From: Parapedobacter soli
Lineage (GTDB): Bacteria; Bacteroidota; Bacteroidia; Sphingobacteriales; Sphingobacteriaceae
DNA length: 32,359 nucleotides
NCBI RefSeq assembly: GCF_025460835.1
Contig: NZ_JAMXAY010000051.1
Location: 1-32,359 of the forward strand
Reading direction: 5' to 3'
Within the stretch, counting starts at the first letter, position 1; each line of letters starts with the position of its first letter. The notes beneath the pieces were generated by a model that did no database searches, was not told where the DNA came from, and was given only the letters and a program-made list of their open reading frames with translations. Below, in pieces: positions 25,706 to 32,359 of this stretch. The translations under genes were made by a program, and so were the position numbers.

Positions 25706-26111
25706 ACGGATTGACGCTGATTTATTGCTGCCCTTCGTGCAATTCCAAACATCGCGGAGCGGAGGTGCCGGCGGCCAGCACGTCAACAAGGTGGAAACCA
25801 AAGTTACCCTGCTGTTCGATATTGCCGCAGCAACCATATTTTCCGAAGAAGAGAAAGCACGCATCCGGAAACGCTTATCCAATCGCCTGCAGGCGGAAGG
25901 CCTCCTGCAGATCAGTAGCCAGGAAACCCGCAGCCAATTGCGTAACAAGGAACTCGCAATCCAAAAGCTCGTCGAGTTGCTTTCGAATGCCCTGAAGACC
26001 GAGAAGCCACGCAAAGCGACCAAGCCCTCCAAAGCGGCCGTGCAGAAACGCCTCGACGCCAAGCGGCGTCAGGCACTGCGGAAAATCAACCGGAAGAAAG
26101 ATTGGTTTTAA
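25692..26111 (+). CDS. arfB: Peptidyl-tRNA hydrolase ArfB (stalled-ribosome rescue)
   Basis: The 139-residue protein has the release-factor-like domain with FQTSRSGGAGGQHVNKVET and the catalytic GGQ at 27-29, then a linker and a strongly basic tail (KAAVQKRLDAKRRQALRKIN) that enters the empty mRNA channel of a stalled ribosome. ArfB hydrolyses the peptidyl-tRNA on ribosomes without a stop codon, backing up tmRNA. Length is typical. ATG 25692 lies inside the end of the transporter gene, 14 bases before that stop codon, in a different frame. It ends four bases into the convergent LpxR-like gene. Confidence 0.93.
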   Translation: MTLIERIDADLLLPFVQFQTSRSGGAGGQHVNKVETKVTLLFDIAAATIFSEEEKARIRKRLSNRLQAEGLLQISSQETRSQLRNKELAIQKLVELLSNALKTEKPRKATKPSKAAVQKRLDAKRRQALRKINRKKDWF

Positions 26112-27070
26112 AACCGATACCCCAAACCTACCGACCCATAACGGTGGCGGAAAAACATCCCCGGGACTTCCTTGGTATAGAAAATATACTTGAAATGGAG
26201 GGAAAGTGCGTTTTTTGCATACATTACGCCGATATGATTATACCATACCCAACGTGCAGGGGTATAGGTAACCGGACCTTTATTGTGTAAGAACATCCCT
26301 CCTTGTAGGGTGGCATCGTAGCCAACGAAATGCAACTGGGGGCGGTAGTACAAGAAAAGCTCTTTGGCAACAGCGGTGCTTCGCGACTGGAGTCTACTCG
26401 ATGTATAGGCAGATTGGTGGAACGGATTGATGCGGCCGATTCGAAAAGCAGGCGCAACGGAAACACCGGTGTGGTTGAGACCCAGAGTGGCAGCAGCCTG
26501 CCCCGACACGTCAAACCATTGGGCTGGATTCCGGTAAAGTAACCCGCCATAATGTGCGGCAACGTCTACACCGAAGGCATTTTCCAGTTGGTACTGCCAG
26601 CCAGCGATATCGTAAAGCCGGAATGCTTTATGTATGCTTTCCTGAAACTGCTCACCGAGGGCACGGCTGCCTATTGTGCCGATCTCGGCACTGACCGACA
26701 TGAACCGTTCGCTAGCAAAATAGCGATCCAAATTGGCGGTGAGAAAAAGATAAGCGGTGATGGGCCGATCAACCTCCTCGATATAACGGATATTGGCCGT
26801 GTAGGCATTGTACATTTTCTGCCCGATGGTTAGCCCCCATACCCGGTTGGCTTCATTGGTAGATAACGTGGCGCTGTCTACCGTTTTGCGGATATTAAGG
26901 AATATCCCATTGGTATAGTATTGGTCTTGCTTATTGAGTAAATAAAGATCATTGTCATTGCGGAAGTTAAATTCGGTACGGGGACGGTGCTGTGCAATAC
27001 AGGCCACATGCGCAAACAACAAAGCCGCAGCGGTACAGATTTTCCCAATGCGATGTAGGTGGCTGGTCAT
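26108..27070 (-). CDS. LpxR-family outer-membrane protein (lipid A deacylase-like)
   Basis: The 320-residue protein starts with a signal peptide (hydrophobic AAALLFAHVACIA, cleavage after about residue 26). The mature N-terminus has FNFRNDNDLYLLNKQDQYY and TNGIFLNIRK, the 'NDND.Y..D.YYTNG' pattern of the DUF2219/LpxR family. A beta-barrel follows, ending GLGYRF with the C-terminal aromatic expected of an outer-membrane insertion signal. LpxR removes the 3'-acyloxyacyl chains of lipid A in Salmonella, using an Asn-Asp-His type site and Ca2+; whether this homolog is active is unproven. The minus-strand promoter candidate is TATGTTTG at 27110-27103. Confidence 0.85.
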   Translation of the reverse strand: MTSHLHRIGKICTAAALLFAHVACIAQHRPRTEFNFRNDNDLYLLNKQDQYYTNGIFLNIRKTVDSATLSTNEANRVWGLTIGQKMYNAYTANIRYIEEVDRPITAYLFLTANLDRYFASERFMSVSAEIGTIGSRALGEQFQESIHKAFRLYDIAGWQYQLENAFGVDVAAHYGGLLYRNPAQWFDVSGQAAATLGLNHTGVSVAPAFRIGRINPFHQSAYTSSRLQSRSTAVAKELFLYYRPQLHFVGYDATLQGGMFLHNKGPVTYTPARWVWYNHIGVMYAKNALSLHFKYIFYTKEVPGMFFRHRYGSVGLGYRF

Positions 27071-27102
27071 TATTCAGTTAGCATAATCAATCGTCCCGAA
27101 AG

Positions 27103-27110
27103 CAAACATA
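27103..27110 (-). promoter_or_regulatory. Putative -7 box of the LpxR-like gene
   Basis: The minus strand reads TATGTTTG, a perfect TAnnTTTG, 32 bases before ATG 27070. The palindrome at 27132-27148 lies just upstream, over the -33 zone. Confidence 0.45.
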
Positions 27111-27131
27111 CACATTTTTCCACATGTAGTG

Positions 27132-27148
27132 TTTAGAACGGTTCTAAA
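27132..27148. promoter_or_regulatory. Perfect 17-nt palindrome, likely operator
   Basis: TTTAGAAC (27132-27139) and GTTCTAAA (27141-27148) flank a central G (27140). It lies between the divergent LpxR-like gene and ccmE, about 22 bases from the LpxR-like -7 box and about 46 bases upstream of the ccmE -7 box. A dimeric repressor or activator is the simplest reading; the regulator is not in the window. Confidence 0.6.
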
Positions 27149-27193
27149 TGACTCCAATAGCTTGCAATATTCGTACCTTCATTTTGCAATTCG

Positions 27194-27201
27194 TAATTTT
27201 G
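27194..27201 (+). promoter_or_regulatory. Putative -7 box of ccmE-ccmF
   Basis: TAATTTTG is a perfect TAnnTTTG 33 bases before ATG 27235. It lies within three imperfect copies of TTGCAATTCGTA (27162-27211). No TTTG at the normal -33 spacing. Confidence 0.4.
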
Positions 27202-27234
27202 CATTCCGGTATTAATTCATTGGGGGGTAATGAC

Positions 27235-27672
27235 ATGAAGAAAAGTTCAGTAATAGGTATCATCATTATCGCGATTGCCATTGCCATGATTGTGGTGATA
27301 TACACCGATTCGAGTACTTACTCGACTTTCACCGAAGCGAAAGAGAAGCAAACGGAGCTTTACGTGGTGGGGGTACTCAACAAAGAAAAGGACTTACATT
27401 ACGAGCCGAAGGTAGACGCCAACCATTTTTCGTTTTACATGTACGACAATGACAGCACGGAATGCCGCGTTGTTTTCCGTGGCGCAAAACCGCAGGATAT
27501 CGAGCGTTCCGAGCAGATTGTGCTGACGGGTAAGATGGTGGGCGACGAATTCCATGCGAGTAAGATTTTGATGAAATGCCCATCCAAATATAATGAGGAT
27601 GAGGTAGAAGTGATAGAGGCATCGACGGCTAGCACCACCGTGCCAGGCATGCCAGCAACCGGTAATCGTTAG
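27235..27672 (+). CDS. ccmE: Cytochrome c maturation protein CcmE, Cys-type haem chaperone
   Basis: CcmE carries haem in the periplasm from CcmC to the CcmFH ligase. With ATG 27235 the product has 145 residues: a single membrane anchor (IGIIIIAIAIAMIVVIY, 7-23) and a periplasmic OB-fold domain with TELYVVGVLNKEKDL, VVFRGAKPQDIE and QIVLTGKMVGDEFHASKIL. The haem-binding site, usually HxxxY, is CPSKY: Cys 115 and Tyr 119, matching the CxxxY variant known in other lineages. The ATG is preceded by TTGGGGGGTAA, a possible ribosome-binding site. An in-frame ORF extends 29 codons further upstream, but nothing in it looks like CcmE and the -7 box lies inside it. It is nine bases from ccmF and co-transcribed. 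Confidence 0.92.
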   Translation: MKKSSVIGIIIIAIAIAMIVVIYTDSSTYSTFTEAKEKQTELYVVGVLNKEKDLHYEPKVDANHFSFYMYDNDSTECRVVFRGAKPQDIERSEQIVLTGKMVGDEFHASKILMKCPSKYNEDEVEVIEASTASTTVPGMPATGNR

Positions 27673-27681
27673 TATACGTAG

Positions 27682-30132
27682 ATGGATATAGCTTATGTAG
27701 GCGAGAGCCTTCTGCCCGGTCAAATCGGGCAGTTCTTTGTCATCCTTTCCTTTGGTTCTGCATTGTTGGCATGCGTAGCGTACTATTTTGCCACAAAGCA
27801 ACAAGAGGACCGTTCGTGGTTACAAATTGCACGGATCTCCTTCTGGGTCAACTTAGTCTCGGTAATTGCTATTGGCAGTTGCCTATTCTACATTATTTAC
27901 AATCATTTATTTGAGTACCATTACGCCTGGGCCCATTCGTCAAGATCATTGCCTACTCATTATATTATTTCCAGTTTCTGGGAAGGGCAGGAGGGAAGTT
28001 TCTGGCTCTGGATGTTCTGGCAGGCGCTGCTAGGATGTGTGTTGCTGTTTAAAGCCAAGAGTTGGGAAAGGCCGGTGATGACGGTGGTGATGCTCTGTCA
28101 GGCGGTGTTGGGATCGATGCTGATCGGTATCGCTGTATTTGGGGAACGTGTGGGAAGTTCGCCTTTTATCCTGTTGAGAAACGCGGTAGAAGCACCGATT
28201 TTTTCTGACCCGAATTACCTGGGGATGATTGCAGACGGTACCGGGCTGAACGCCTTGTTGCAAAATTACTGGATGGTTATTCACCCTCCTACCCTATTTC
28301 TGGGATTTGCCGCTATGATCGTTCCTTTTGCATATGCTACCGCAGGGTTATGGACGCGGCGCTATAAGGAATGGATTACCCCGGGTTTGCCATGGGCACT
28401 CTTCGCGGTGATGACCTTGGGCGCCGGAATCATCATGGGCTCCTTTTGGGCTTATGAAGCACTCAACTTCGGAGGGTTCTGGGCTTGGGACCCGGTAGAA
28501 AACGCGTCGATTATCCCTTGGTTCACACTCATAGCCGCCGTACACGTGATGGTGGCCTATAAAAATTCAGGGCATTCTTACTTCACCGCTACCTTCCTCG
28601 CTTTGGTGAGCTTCGTATTGGTGATCTACGCCTCTTTCCTTACACGCAGTGGCGTGCTTGGCGAGACCTCGGTGCACTCATTTACCGACTTGGGATTGTA
28701 TTGGCAACTGGTGGCGTTTAATTTGATTTTCCTCGGCGTGATGGTATACTTCCTGGTGACCCGTAAGCGCGAGATGCCGTCGCACCAAAAAGAGGAGGAT
28801 ATCTATTCACGGGAGTTCTGGCTGTTCATCGGCGCATTGGTGTTGACTGTGGCATGTGTGCAGATCATTGCTTCTACCTCGGTGCCCGTCTTCAATGCAA
28901 TATTTGGCACAGACGTAGCTCCCCCCATAGATCCGATACAGCATTACAATAAGTGGCAGGCCGGCTTTGCCGTCGTAGTGGCATTGCTATCCGCGTTCAC
29001 CCAGTTTATGAAATATAAGCGGACCAATGTCCGCCAGTTTTTCACTACCGCTATCATTTCACTGGCAATAGCTGCCGTAATTGCTGCTATCGTGGTATAT
29101 GTCACTGGCGTATACACCAATTTCATGTATATCCTGATCACGTTCTCAGCTACGTATACCATTGTGGCCAACGGGAAGATACTGGGCGAGGCTATCCGTG
29201 GTAAATGGAAGCTTACGGGCTCCGCGGTGGCCCATATCGGCTTTGGATTGTTGCTTATCGGTGCCCTCGTGGCTGCGGCAACCAATGAGGTGATTTCGGT
29301 AAATAGCGCCAACTATATTGCCGTGGCAGGCTTTGACCAAGTGGAGAACCCCGGCGATAACCTCTTCCTTACCGAAGGAGAGCCCGTACAGATGGGCGAT
29401 TACCGCATTACCTACGTGGGCGATAGCGTGGCACCGCCCAATGTGTATTACAAAATCAATTACGAGAAAGTTGATGAGGAGACCGGCCGGGTAACCGAGA
29501 GCTTCCAGCTGCGGCCATTTGCACAGAACAACCCGGAAATGGGTGGGCTGATCGGTACGCCGGATACGCGGCACTACCTGACCCACGATATCTATACGCT
29601 TATTACCGCAGCGATGTCCGACTCGCATACCCAAGCGCAGGGTGATGCTTCACAAGGCAGCTTTGAAGACTTCGAGGAGCCAGCGGTATATGAAACCAAC
29701 ATCGGTGATACGCTGCGGTACCGCAACGGATATATTGTGGTGGAGGGAATCAACCGGAATGCGACAGTTCAGAACATCCCGCGTAATGAAGACGACATCA
29801 TCGTTGGCTTGAAGATTAAAGTACATGCCGCTAGTGGCGAAACATATAGTGCCGAACCGGTTTTCTTTATACGTGGGGGCTCTACATTTGACCTTTTCAA
29901 GGATGTGGAAGAACAGGGGCTTAGGTTCAGGTTCAGCAACATCATGCCGCAGAAAGATAAACTGGAGTTGATGGTGTACCAGAAGCCCATACCTGAGAAA
30001 CGGTGGGTGGTGTTCAAAGCTATCAAATTTCCGTACATCAATTTCTTTTGGTGTGGTGCTATCGTGATGACAATCGGCTTCCTGCTATCCATCATACGCC
30101 GCAACAAAGAAGTCAAACATCAGAAAGCCTGA
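27682..30132 (+). CDS. ccmF: Cytochrome c haem lyase subunit CcmF
   Basis: The 816-residue multi-spanning membrane protein belongs to the CcmF/CcsA haem-handling family. It has SSFWEGQEGSFWLWMFW, the periplasmic His of WMVIHPPTLFLGFA (His 201), and the tryptophan-rich haem-binding signature GGFWAWDPVENAS (264-276), followed by a second conserved His region (SVHSFTDLG). The C-terminal third is a large periplasmic domain (about 560-780) before a last membrane helix with FWCGAIVMTIGFLLS. CcmF moves haem from CcmE to apocytochrome c. The long C-terminus is longer than in E. coli (about 650 residues). ccmA-D are not in the window. Its TGA overlaps the next ATG by one base. Confidence 0.95.
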   Translation: MDIAYVGESLLPGQIGQFFVILSFGSALLACVAYYFATKQQEDRSWLQIARISFWVNLVSVIAIGSCLFYIIYNHLFEYHYAWAHSSRSLPTHYIISSFWEGQEGSFWLWMFWQALLGCVLLFKAKSWERPVMTVVMLCQAVLGSMLIGIAVFGERVGSSPFILLRNAVEAPIFSDPNYLGMIADGTGLNALLQNYWMVIHPPTLFLGFAAMIVPFAYATAGLWTRRYKEWITPGLPWALFAVMTLGAGIIMGSFWAYEALNFGGFWAWDPVENASIIPWFTLIAAVHVMVAYKNSGHSYFTATFLALVSFVLVIYASFLTRSGVLGETSVHSFTDLGLYWQLVAFNLIFLGVMVYFLVTRKREMPSHQKEEDIYSREFWLFIGALVLTVACVQIIASTSVPVFNAIFGTDVAPPIDPIQHYNKWQAGFAVVVALLSAFTQFMKYKRTNVRQFFTTAIISLAIAAVIAAIVVYVTGVYTNFMYILITFSATYTIVANGKILGEAIRGKWKLTGSAVAHIGFGLLLIGALVAAATNEVISVNSANYIAVAGFDQVENPGDNLFLTEGEPVQMGDYRITYVGDSVAPPNVYYKINYEKVDEETGRVTESFQLRPFAQNNPEMGGLIGTPDTRHYLTHDIYTLITAAMSDSHTQAQGDASQGSFEDFEEPAVYETNIGDTLRYRNGYIVVEGINRNATVQNIPRNEDDIIVGLKIKVHAASGETYSAEPVFFIRGGSTFDLFKDVEEQGLRFRFSNIMPQKDKLELMVYQKPIPEKRWVVFKAIKFPYINFFWCGAIVMTIGFLLSIIRRNKEVKHQKA

Positions 30133-30887
30133 TGGAGGCCGTACTGCTTGGTAGCGGTAATGTGGCAACCCATCTCGGTAGGGCGTTGGTCGGGGCAGGC
30201 CATCGCATTAAGCAGGTTTACAGCCCCACATTGGCCCACGCACGGGCCCTCGCCGAAACGTTGGGTGCCGAGACGATAGCCGACCTTAACGCAATCGATG
30301 CGAATGCCGACTTATATATCATTGCGGTAAAGGACGATGCCATAGAAACCGTGGCTGTGCAATTGCCGGCTGCGTTGCGGGGTATGGTGGTGCATACCGC
30401 GGGGAGCGTAGCTATGACGGTGTTGGCGGCGCATGCTGCCGACTATGGTGTGCTGTATCCGGTACAGACCTTTTCGAAAGCAAAGGCTGTCGACTTTTCC
30501 GCAATCCCCCTTGCGGTAGAAGCTTCGGGAGAAGCGGCCTTGGGACGATTGGAGGCGTTGGCCAATGACCTTTCCAAGCGCGTTTTTCACTGCGATTCGA
30601 GGCAGCGCTTGTCGCTGCACGTCGCCGCTGTATTTGCATGTAATTTCGCCAACCACTTCTACGCTATTGCCGCAGATATACTTGATACCCATCGCTTGGA
30701 CTTCGATCTTATCCGGCCCCTTATCCTCGAGACTGCCCAAAAAGTAATGGAGCACCAGCCTAAGGACGTACAGACCGGGCCTGCCATTCGGAACGATATA
30801 CAAACCATGGAGAAGCATCTGGAGCTGCTGGGGGAAGATCCTGCATTGGTAGCGCTTTACCGGCTGATCAGCGAACGGATTCGATAA
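30132..30887 (+). CDS. Rossmann-fold/DUF2520 protein
   Basis: The 251-residue protein has an N-terminal NAD(P)-binding segment beginning MEAVLLGSGNVATHLGRALV (GxGNVA at 7-12), then LYIIAVKDDAIETVA and MVVHTAGSVAM as in 6-phosphogluconate/F420-dependent oxidoreductase relatives. The C-terminal DUF2520 helices include FACNFANHFYAIAADIL and LETAQKVMEHQPKDVQTGPAIRND in parts. The TGATG overlap with ccmF gives translational coupling. Another in-frame extension overlapping ccmF begins much earlier but is not needed. No substrate is known for the family; neighbourhood with ccm genes suggests only co-expression. Confidence 0.85.
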   Translation: MEAVLLGSGNVATHLGRALVGAGHRIKQVYSPTLAHARALAETLGAETIADLNAIDANADLYIIAVKDDAIETVAVQLPAALRGMVVHTAGSVAMTVLAAHAADYGVLYPVQTFSKAKAVDFSAIPLAVEASGEAALGRLEALANDLSKRVFHCDSRQRLSLHVAAVFACNFANHFYAIAADILDTHRLDFDLIRPLILETAQKVMEHQPKDVQTGPAIRNDIQTMEKHLELLGEDPALVALYRLISERIR

Positions 30888-30940
30888 AGAACCTTTCAAA
30901 TTCCATATGGATTTACGACCTTGGTATAAAATTACAGATC

Positions 30941-31393
30941 ATGGAAGATGTATTGACGGCAAAAGCAACCATCCAAATCTTAAAGCCGGCAGCAGAGGTG
31001 TTCGAAGCCATTGTTTCGCCGGATAAGATGAACAAATATTTCATCGAGCACTCGACAGGTAGGTTGGAGACAGGTAAAGAAGTACATTGGAAATTCCCCG
31101 AATTTGATGATCGATTTCCCGTTTTGGGGAAGCAAATCAGGCCCTATGAATACATTTCGTTCGATTGGAGCGGCGGCGTGGAAGGGATGCTGGTGGAAAT
31201 TGCATTGGAAAGCACACCGAGCGGTGCAACCGTAGTGCGTATAGTGGAACGCCAAATGAAGAAGGACGATGCGGGGATACAGCAAGCAATTGGGCAATCC
31301 GAAGGTTGGGCAAACTTTCTGGCCTGCTTAAAAGCTTATTTGGAATATGGCATCAATTTACGGAAGGGTGCATTTGATTTCATGAAAGAATAA
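30941..31393 (+). CDS. AHSA1/SRPBCC-domain protein
   Basis: A 150-residue START-like (Bet v 1 fold) protein. ATIQILKPAAEVFEAIVSPDKMNKY marks the N-terminal strand and helix; FDWSGGVEGMLVEIAL and the C-terminal helix QSEGWANFLACLKAYL complete the fold. Such proteins bind hydrophobic ligands or act in stress responses and are often paired with DUF1801 genes, as here: the next start is only three bases after this stop. Individual function is unknown. Confidence 0.85.
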   Translation: MEDVLTAKATIQILKPAAEVFEAIVSPDKMNKYFIEHSTGRLETGKEVHWKFPEFDDRFPVLGKQIRPYEYISFDWSGGVEGMLVEIALESTPSGATVVRIVERQMKKDDAGIQQAIGQSEGWANFLACLKAYLEYGINLRKGAFDFMKE

Positions 31394-31396
31394 GTC

Positions 31397-32359
31397 ATGA
31401 TACATAAATTTTCCAACATCGACGAATACATTGCGGGGTTTGATGCCGATTCCCAACGCATTCTCGAGCATGTCCGACAGATCATCAAAAATGCTGCGCC
31501 ATCGCACGCCAAAGAGACGATTAGCTACCAGATGCCTACATACCGGTTGAATGGGAACCTGATTCATTTCGCAATGAATAAGAACCATTTGGGGTTATAC
31601 CCCGGGTCGGCTGCAATCGAAGCATTTACAGCAGACTTGGAAGGTTACCGAACTTCGAAAGGAGCCGTCCAGATTCCATTGGATGGTCCCGTTCCTGAAC
31701 GATTGATTGCTCGCATCGTCCAGTACAATGTGGAAAAGCTCAAAGATAGGAAGACCCCGGATTGGGGGAAATACCGGGCAAAATGGGCGGAATGCAACGA
31801 ATTTATGGCCCAGCTAATTTCGAAAGCTCCGCTGGAAAAGGAATTTAAATGGGGTAACGACATCTATACCTACCACGGTAAACACGTTATCGGCTGGAGC
31901 GGCTTCAAAGACTTCTTTTCCCTATGGTTCTATAATGGGGTGTTCTTGGAAGATAGGTATCAGGTGTTGGTGAATGCCACTGAAGGGAAAACGAAAGCTC
32001 AGCGGCAATGGCGGTTTACCGATGTGGACCAAATGGACGAAAAGAAAATTCTGGCGTATATCGAGGAATCGATACAAACCATCAAAGACGGAAAGGGGAT
32101 TCGACCTGAGAAGACGGAACAACTGAAGCCCGAAGGGACGCTGAAGCTGGTCTTGGATACGGATAAGCCTTTCAAAGAGGCCTTCGACTCATTGACACCC
32201 GGCAGGCAACGCGAATACATTGGGTACATAGAGGAAGCCAAGCAGGAGAAAACAAAGCTTACCCGCATCACGAAAATAAAACCTTTGGTGCTCTCCGGAA
32301 AAGGACTGCATGATAAATATGGCTCTATGACGGATAGTGTGGGTAATCGAATTTTAGCT
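31397..32359 (+). CDS. DUF1801-DUF1801-OmdA fusion protein, 3'-partial
   Basis: From ATG 31397 the frame is open for all 321 codons to the window's end. The first DUF1801 domain (about 12-115) has FDADSQRILEHVRQII, the IxYxMPTYRLNG core and LGLYPGSAAIEAF. A second DUF1801 domain (about 130-225) has EKEFKWGNDIYTYHGKHVIG (Lys 151, Trp 152, Gly 153) and a KILAYIEESI helix. The C-terminal OmdA/YdeI segment is TPGRQREYIGYIEEAKQEKT (267 onward), then RITKIKPLVLSGKGLHDKY. YdeI-type proteins normally hold one DUF1801 plus OmdA (about 195 residues), and the iron-chaperone-like DUF1801 proteins are separate (about 125). Here the two are joined through a continuous linker (about 112-128). Confidence 0.85.
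   Translation, partial: MIHKFSNIDEYIAGFDADSQRILEHVRQIIKNAAPSHAKETISYQMPTYRLNGNLIHFAMNKNHLGLYPGSAAIEAFTADLEGYRTSKGAVQIPLDGPVPERLIARIVQYNVEKLKDRKTPDWGKYRAKWAECNEFMAQLISKAPLEKEFKWGNDIYTYHGKHVIGWSGFKDFFSLWFYNGVFLEDRYQVLVNATEGKTKAQRQWRFTDVDQMDEKKILAYIEESIQTIKDGKGIRPEKTEQLKPEGTLKLVLDTDKPFKEAFDSLTPGRQREYIGYIEEAKQEKTKLTRITKIKPLVLSGKGLHDKYGSMTDSVGNRILA

Noticed and set aside
26552-26833. Plus-strand frame opposite the LpxR-like gene
   Set aside because: It lies antisense to a coherent signal-peptide and beta-barrel gene and shows no own motifs.
30003-30131. Upstream extension of the Rossmann/DUF2520 gene into ccmF
   Set aside because: The Rossmann strand begins directly at ATG 30132, which overlaps the ccmF stop in the usual TGATG way.

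Overview
The window looks like a chromosomal segment of a Bacteroidota bacterium, most likely Sphingobacteriales. This rests on several perfect or near-perfect Bacteroidota -7 boxes (TAnnTTTG), few Shine-Dalgarno sequences, a Cys-type CcmE next to a long CcmF, an MnmD-type tRNA methyltransferase, an LpxR-family outer-membrane protein and a DUF4143 ATPase. No rRNA, tRNA, CRISPR array, integrase or transposase was seen.

Region 1 (1-1000) is a small graveyard of toxin-antitoxin genes. A frameshifted MntA-like nucleotidyltransferase is followed by a 25-codon HepT/HEPN stub, then a HicB-like antitoxin split at a G6 run and a HicA-like stub. Region 2 (1001-4539) holds uvrB and, convergent to it, an alpha-ketoglutaric semialdehyde dehydrogenase gene.

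Region 3 (about 4.7-20.3 kb) is a surface-glycan island: an RfaS-like protein, a GT2-GT4 fusion, a GT2, a GT4, two Stealth-family (sugar-phosphate transferase) genes, another GT2, two GT32 'capsular polysaccharide synthesis' genes, a protein made of two tandem GT2 domains, a PAP2 phosphatase and a GT92-like glycosyltransferase. Orientation is mixed and no flippase, polymerase or export gene is visible, so these enzymes probably decorate or extend a glycan whose export genes lie elsewhere. Two of the genes carry length changes in simple repeats, a (TG)5 tract in one GT32 and an A7 tract at the start of the GT92-like gene. These could be phase-variable switches, decay or base-calling errors. Inside the island sit the tail of a dead D-serine dehydratase/D-threonine aldolase gene and a DUF4143 ATPase with a 37-nt near-perfect palindrome just upstream. 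The part from about 15 to 19.4 kb looks clearly AT-richer than the flanks, which fits horizontal acquisition.

Region 4 (20.6-32.4 kb) is ordinary core genome: SixA-type phosphatase, a DUF255 thioredoxin/glycosidase-like protein, a SlyD-like prolyl isomerase, MnmD, a dicarboxylate/amino-acid:cation symporter overlapping arfB, an LpxR-like protein, then ccmE-ccmF-(Rossmann/DUF2520) for cytochrome c maturation, an AHSA1-like protein, and an unusual DUF1801-DUF1801-OmdA fusion that runs off the right edge. Several genes here have a -7 box only a few bases before the ATG, suggesting leaderless or nearly leaderless mRNAs. Many convergent gene pairs end within about a dozen bases of each other, with no room for separate terminators.
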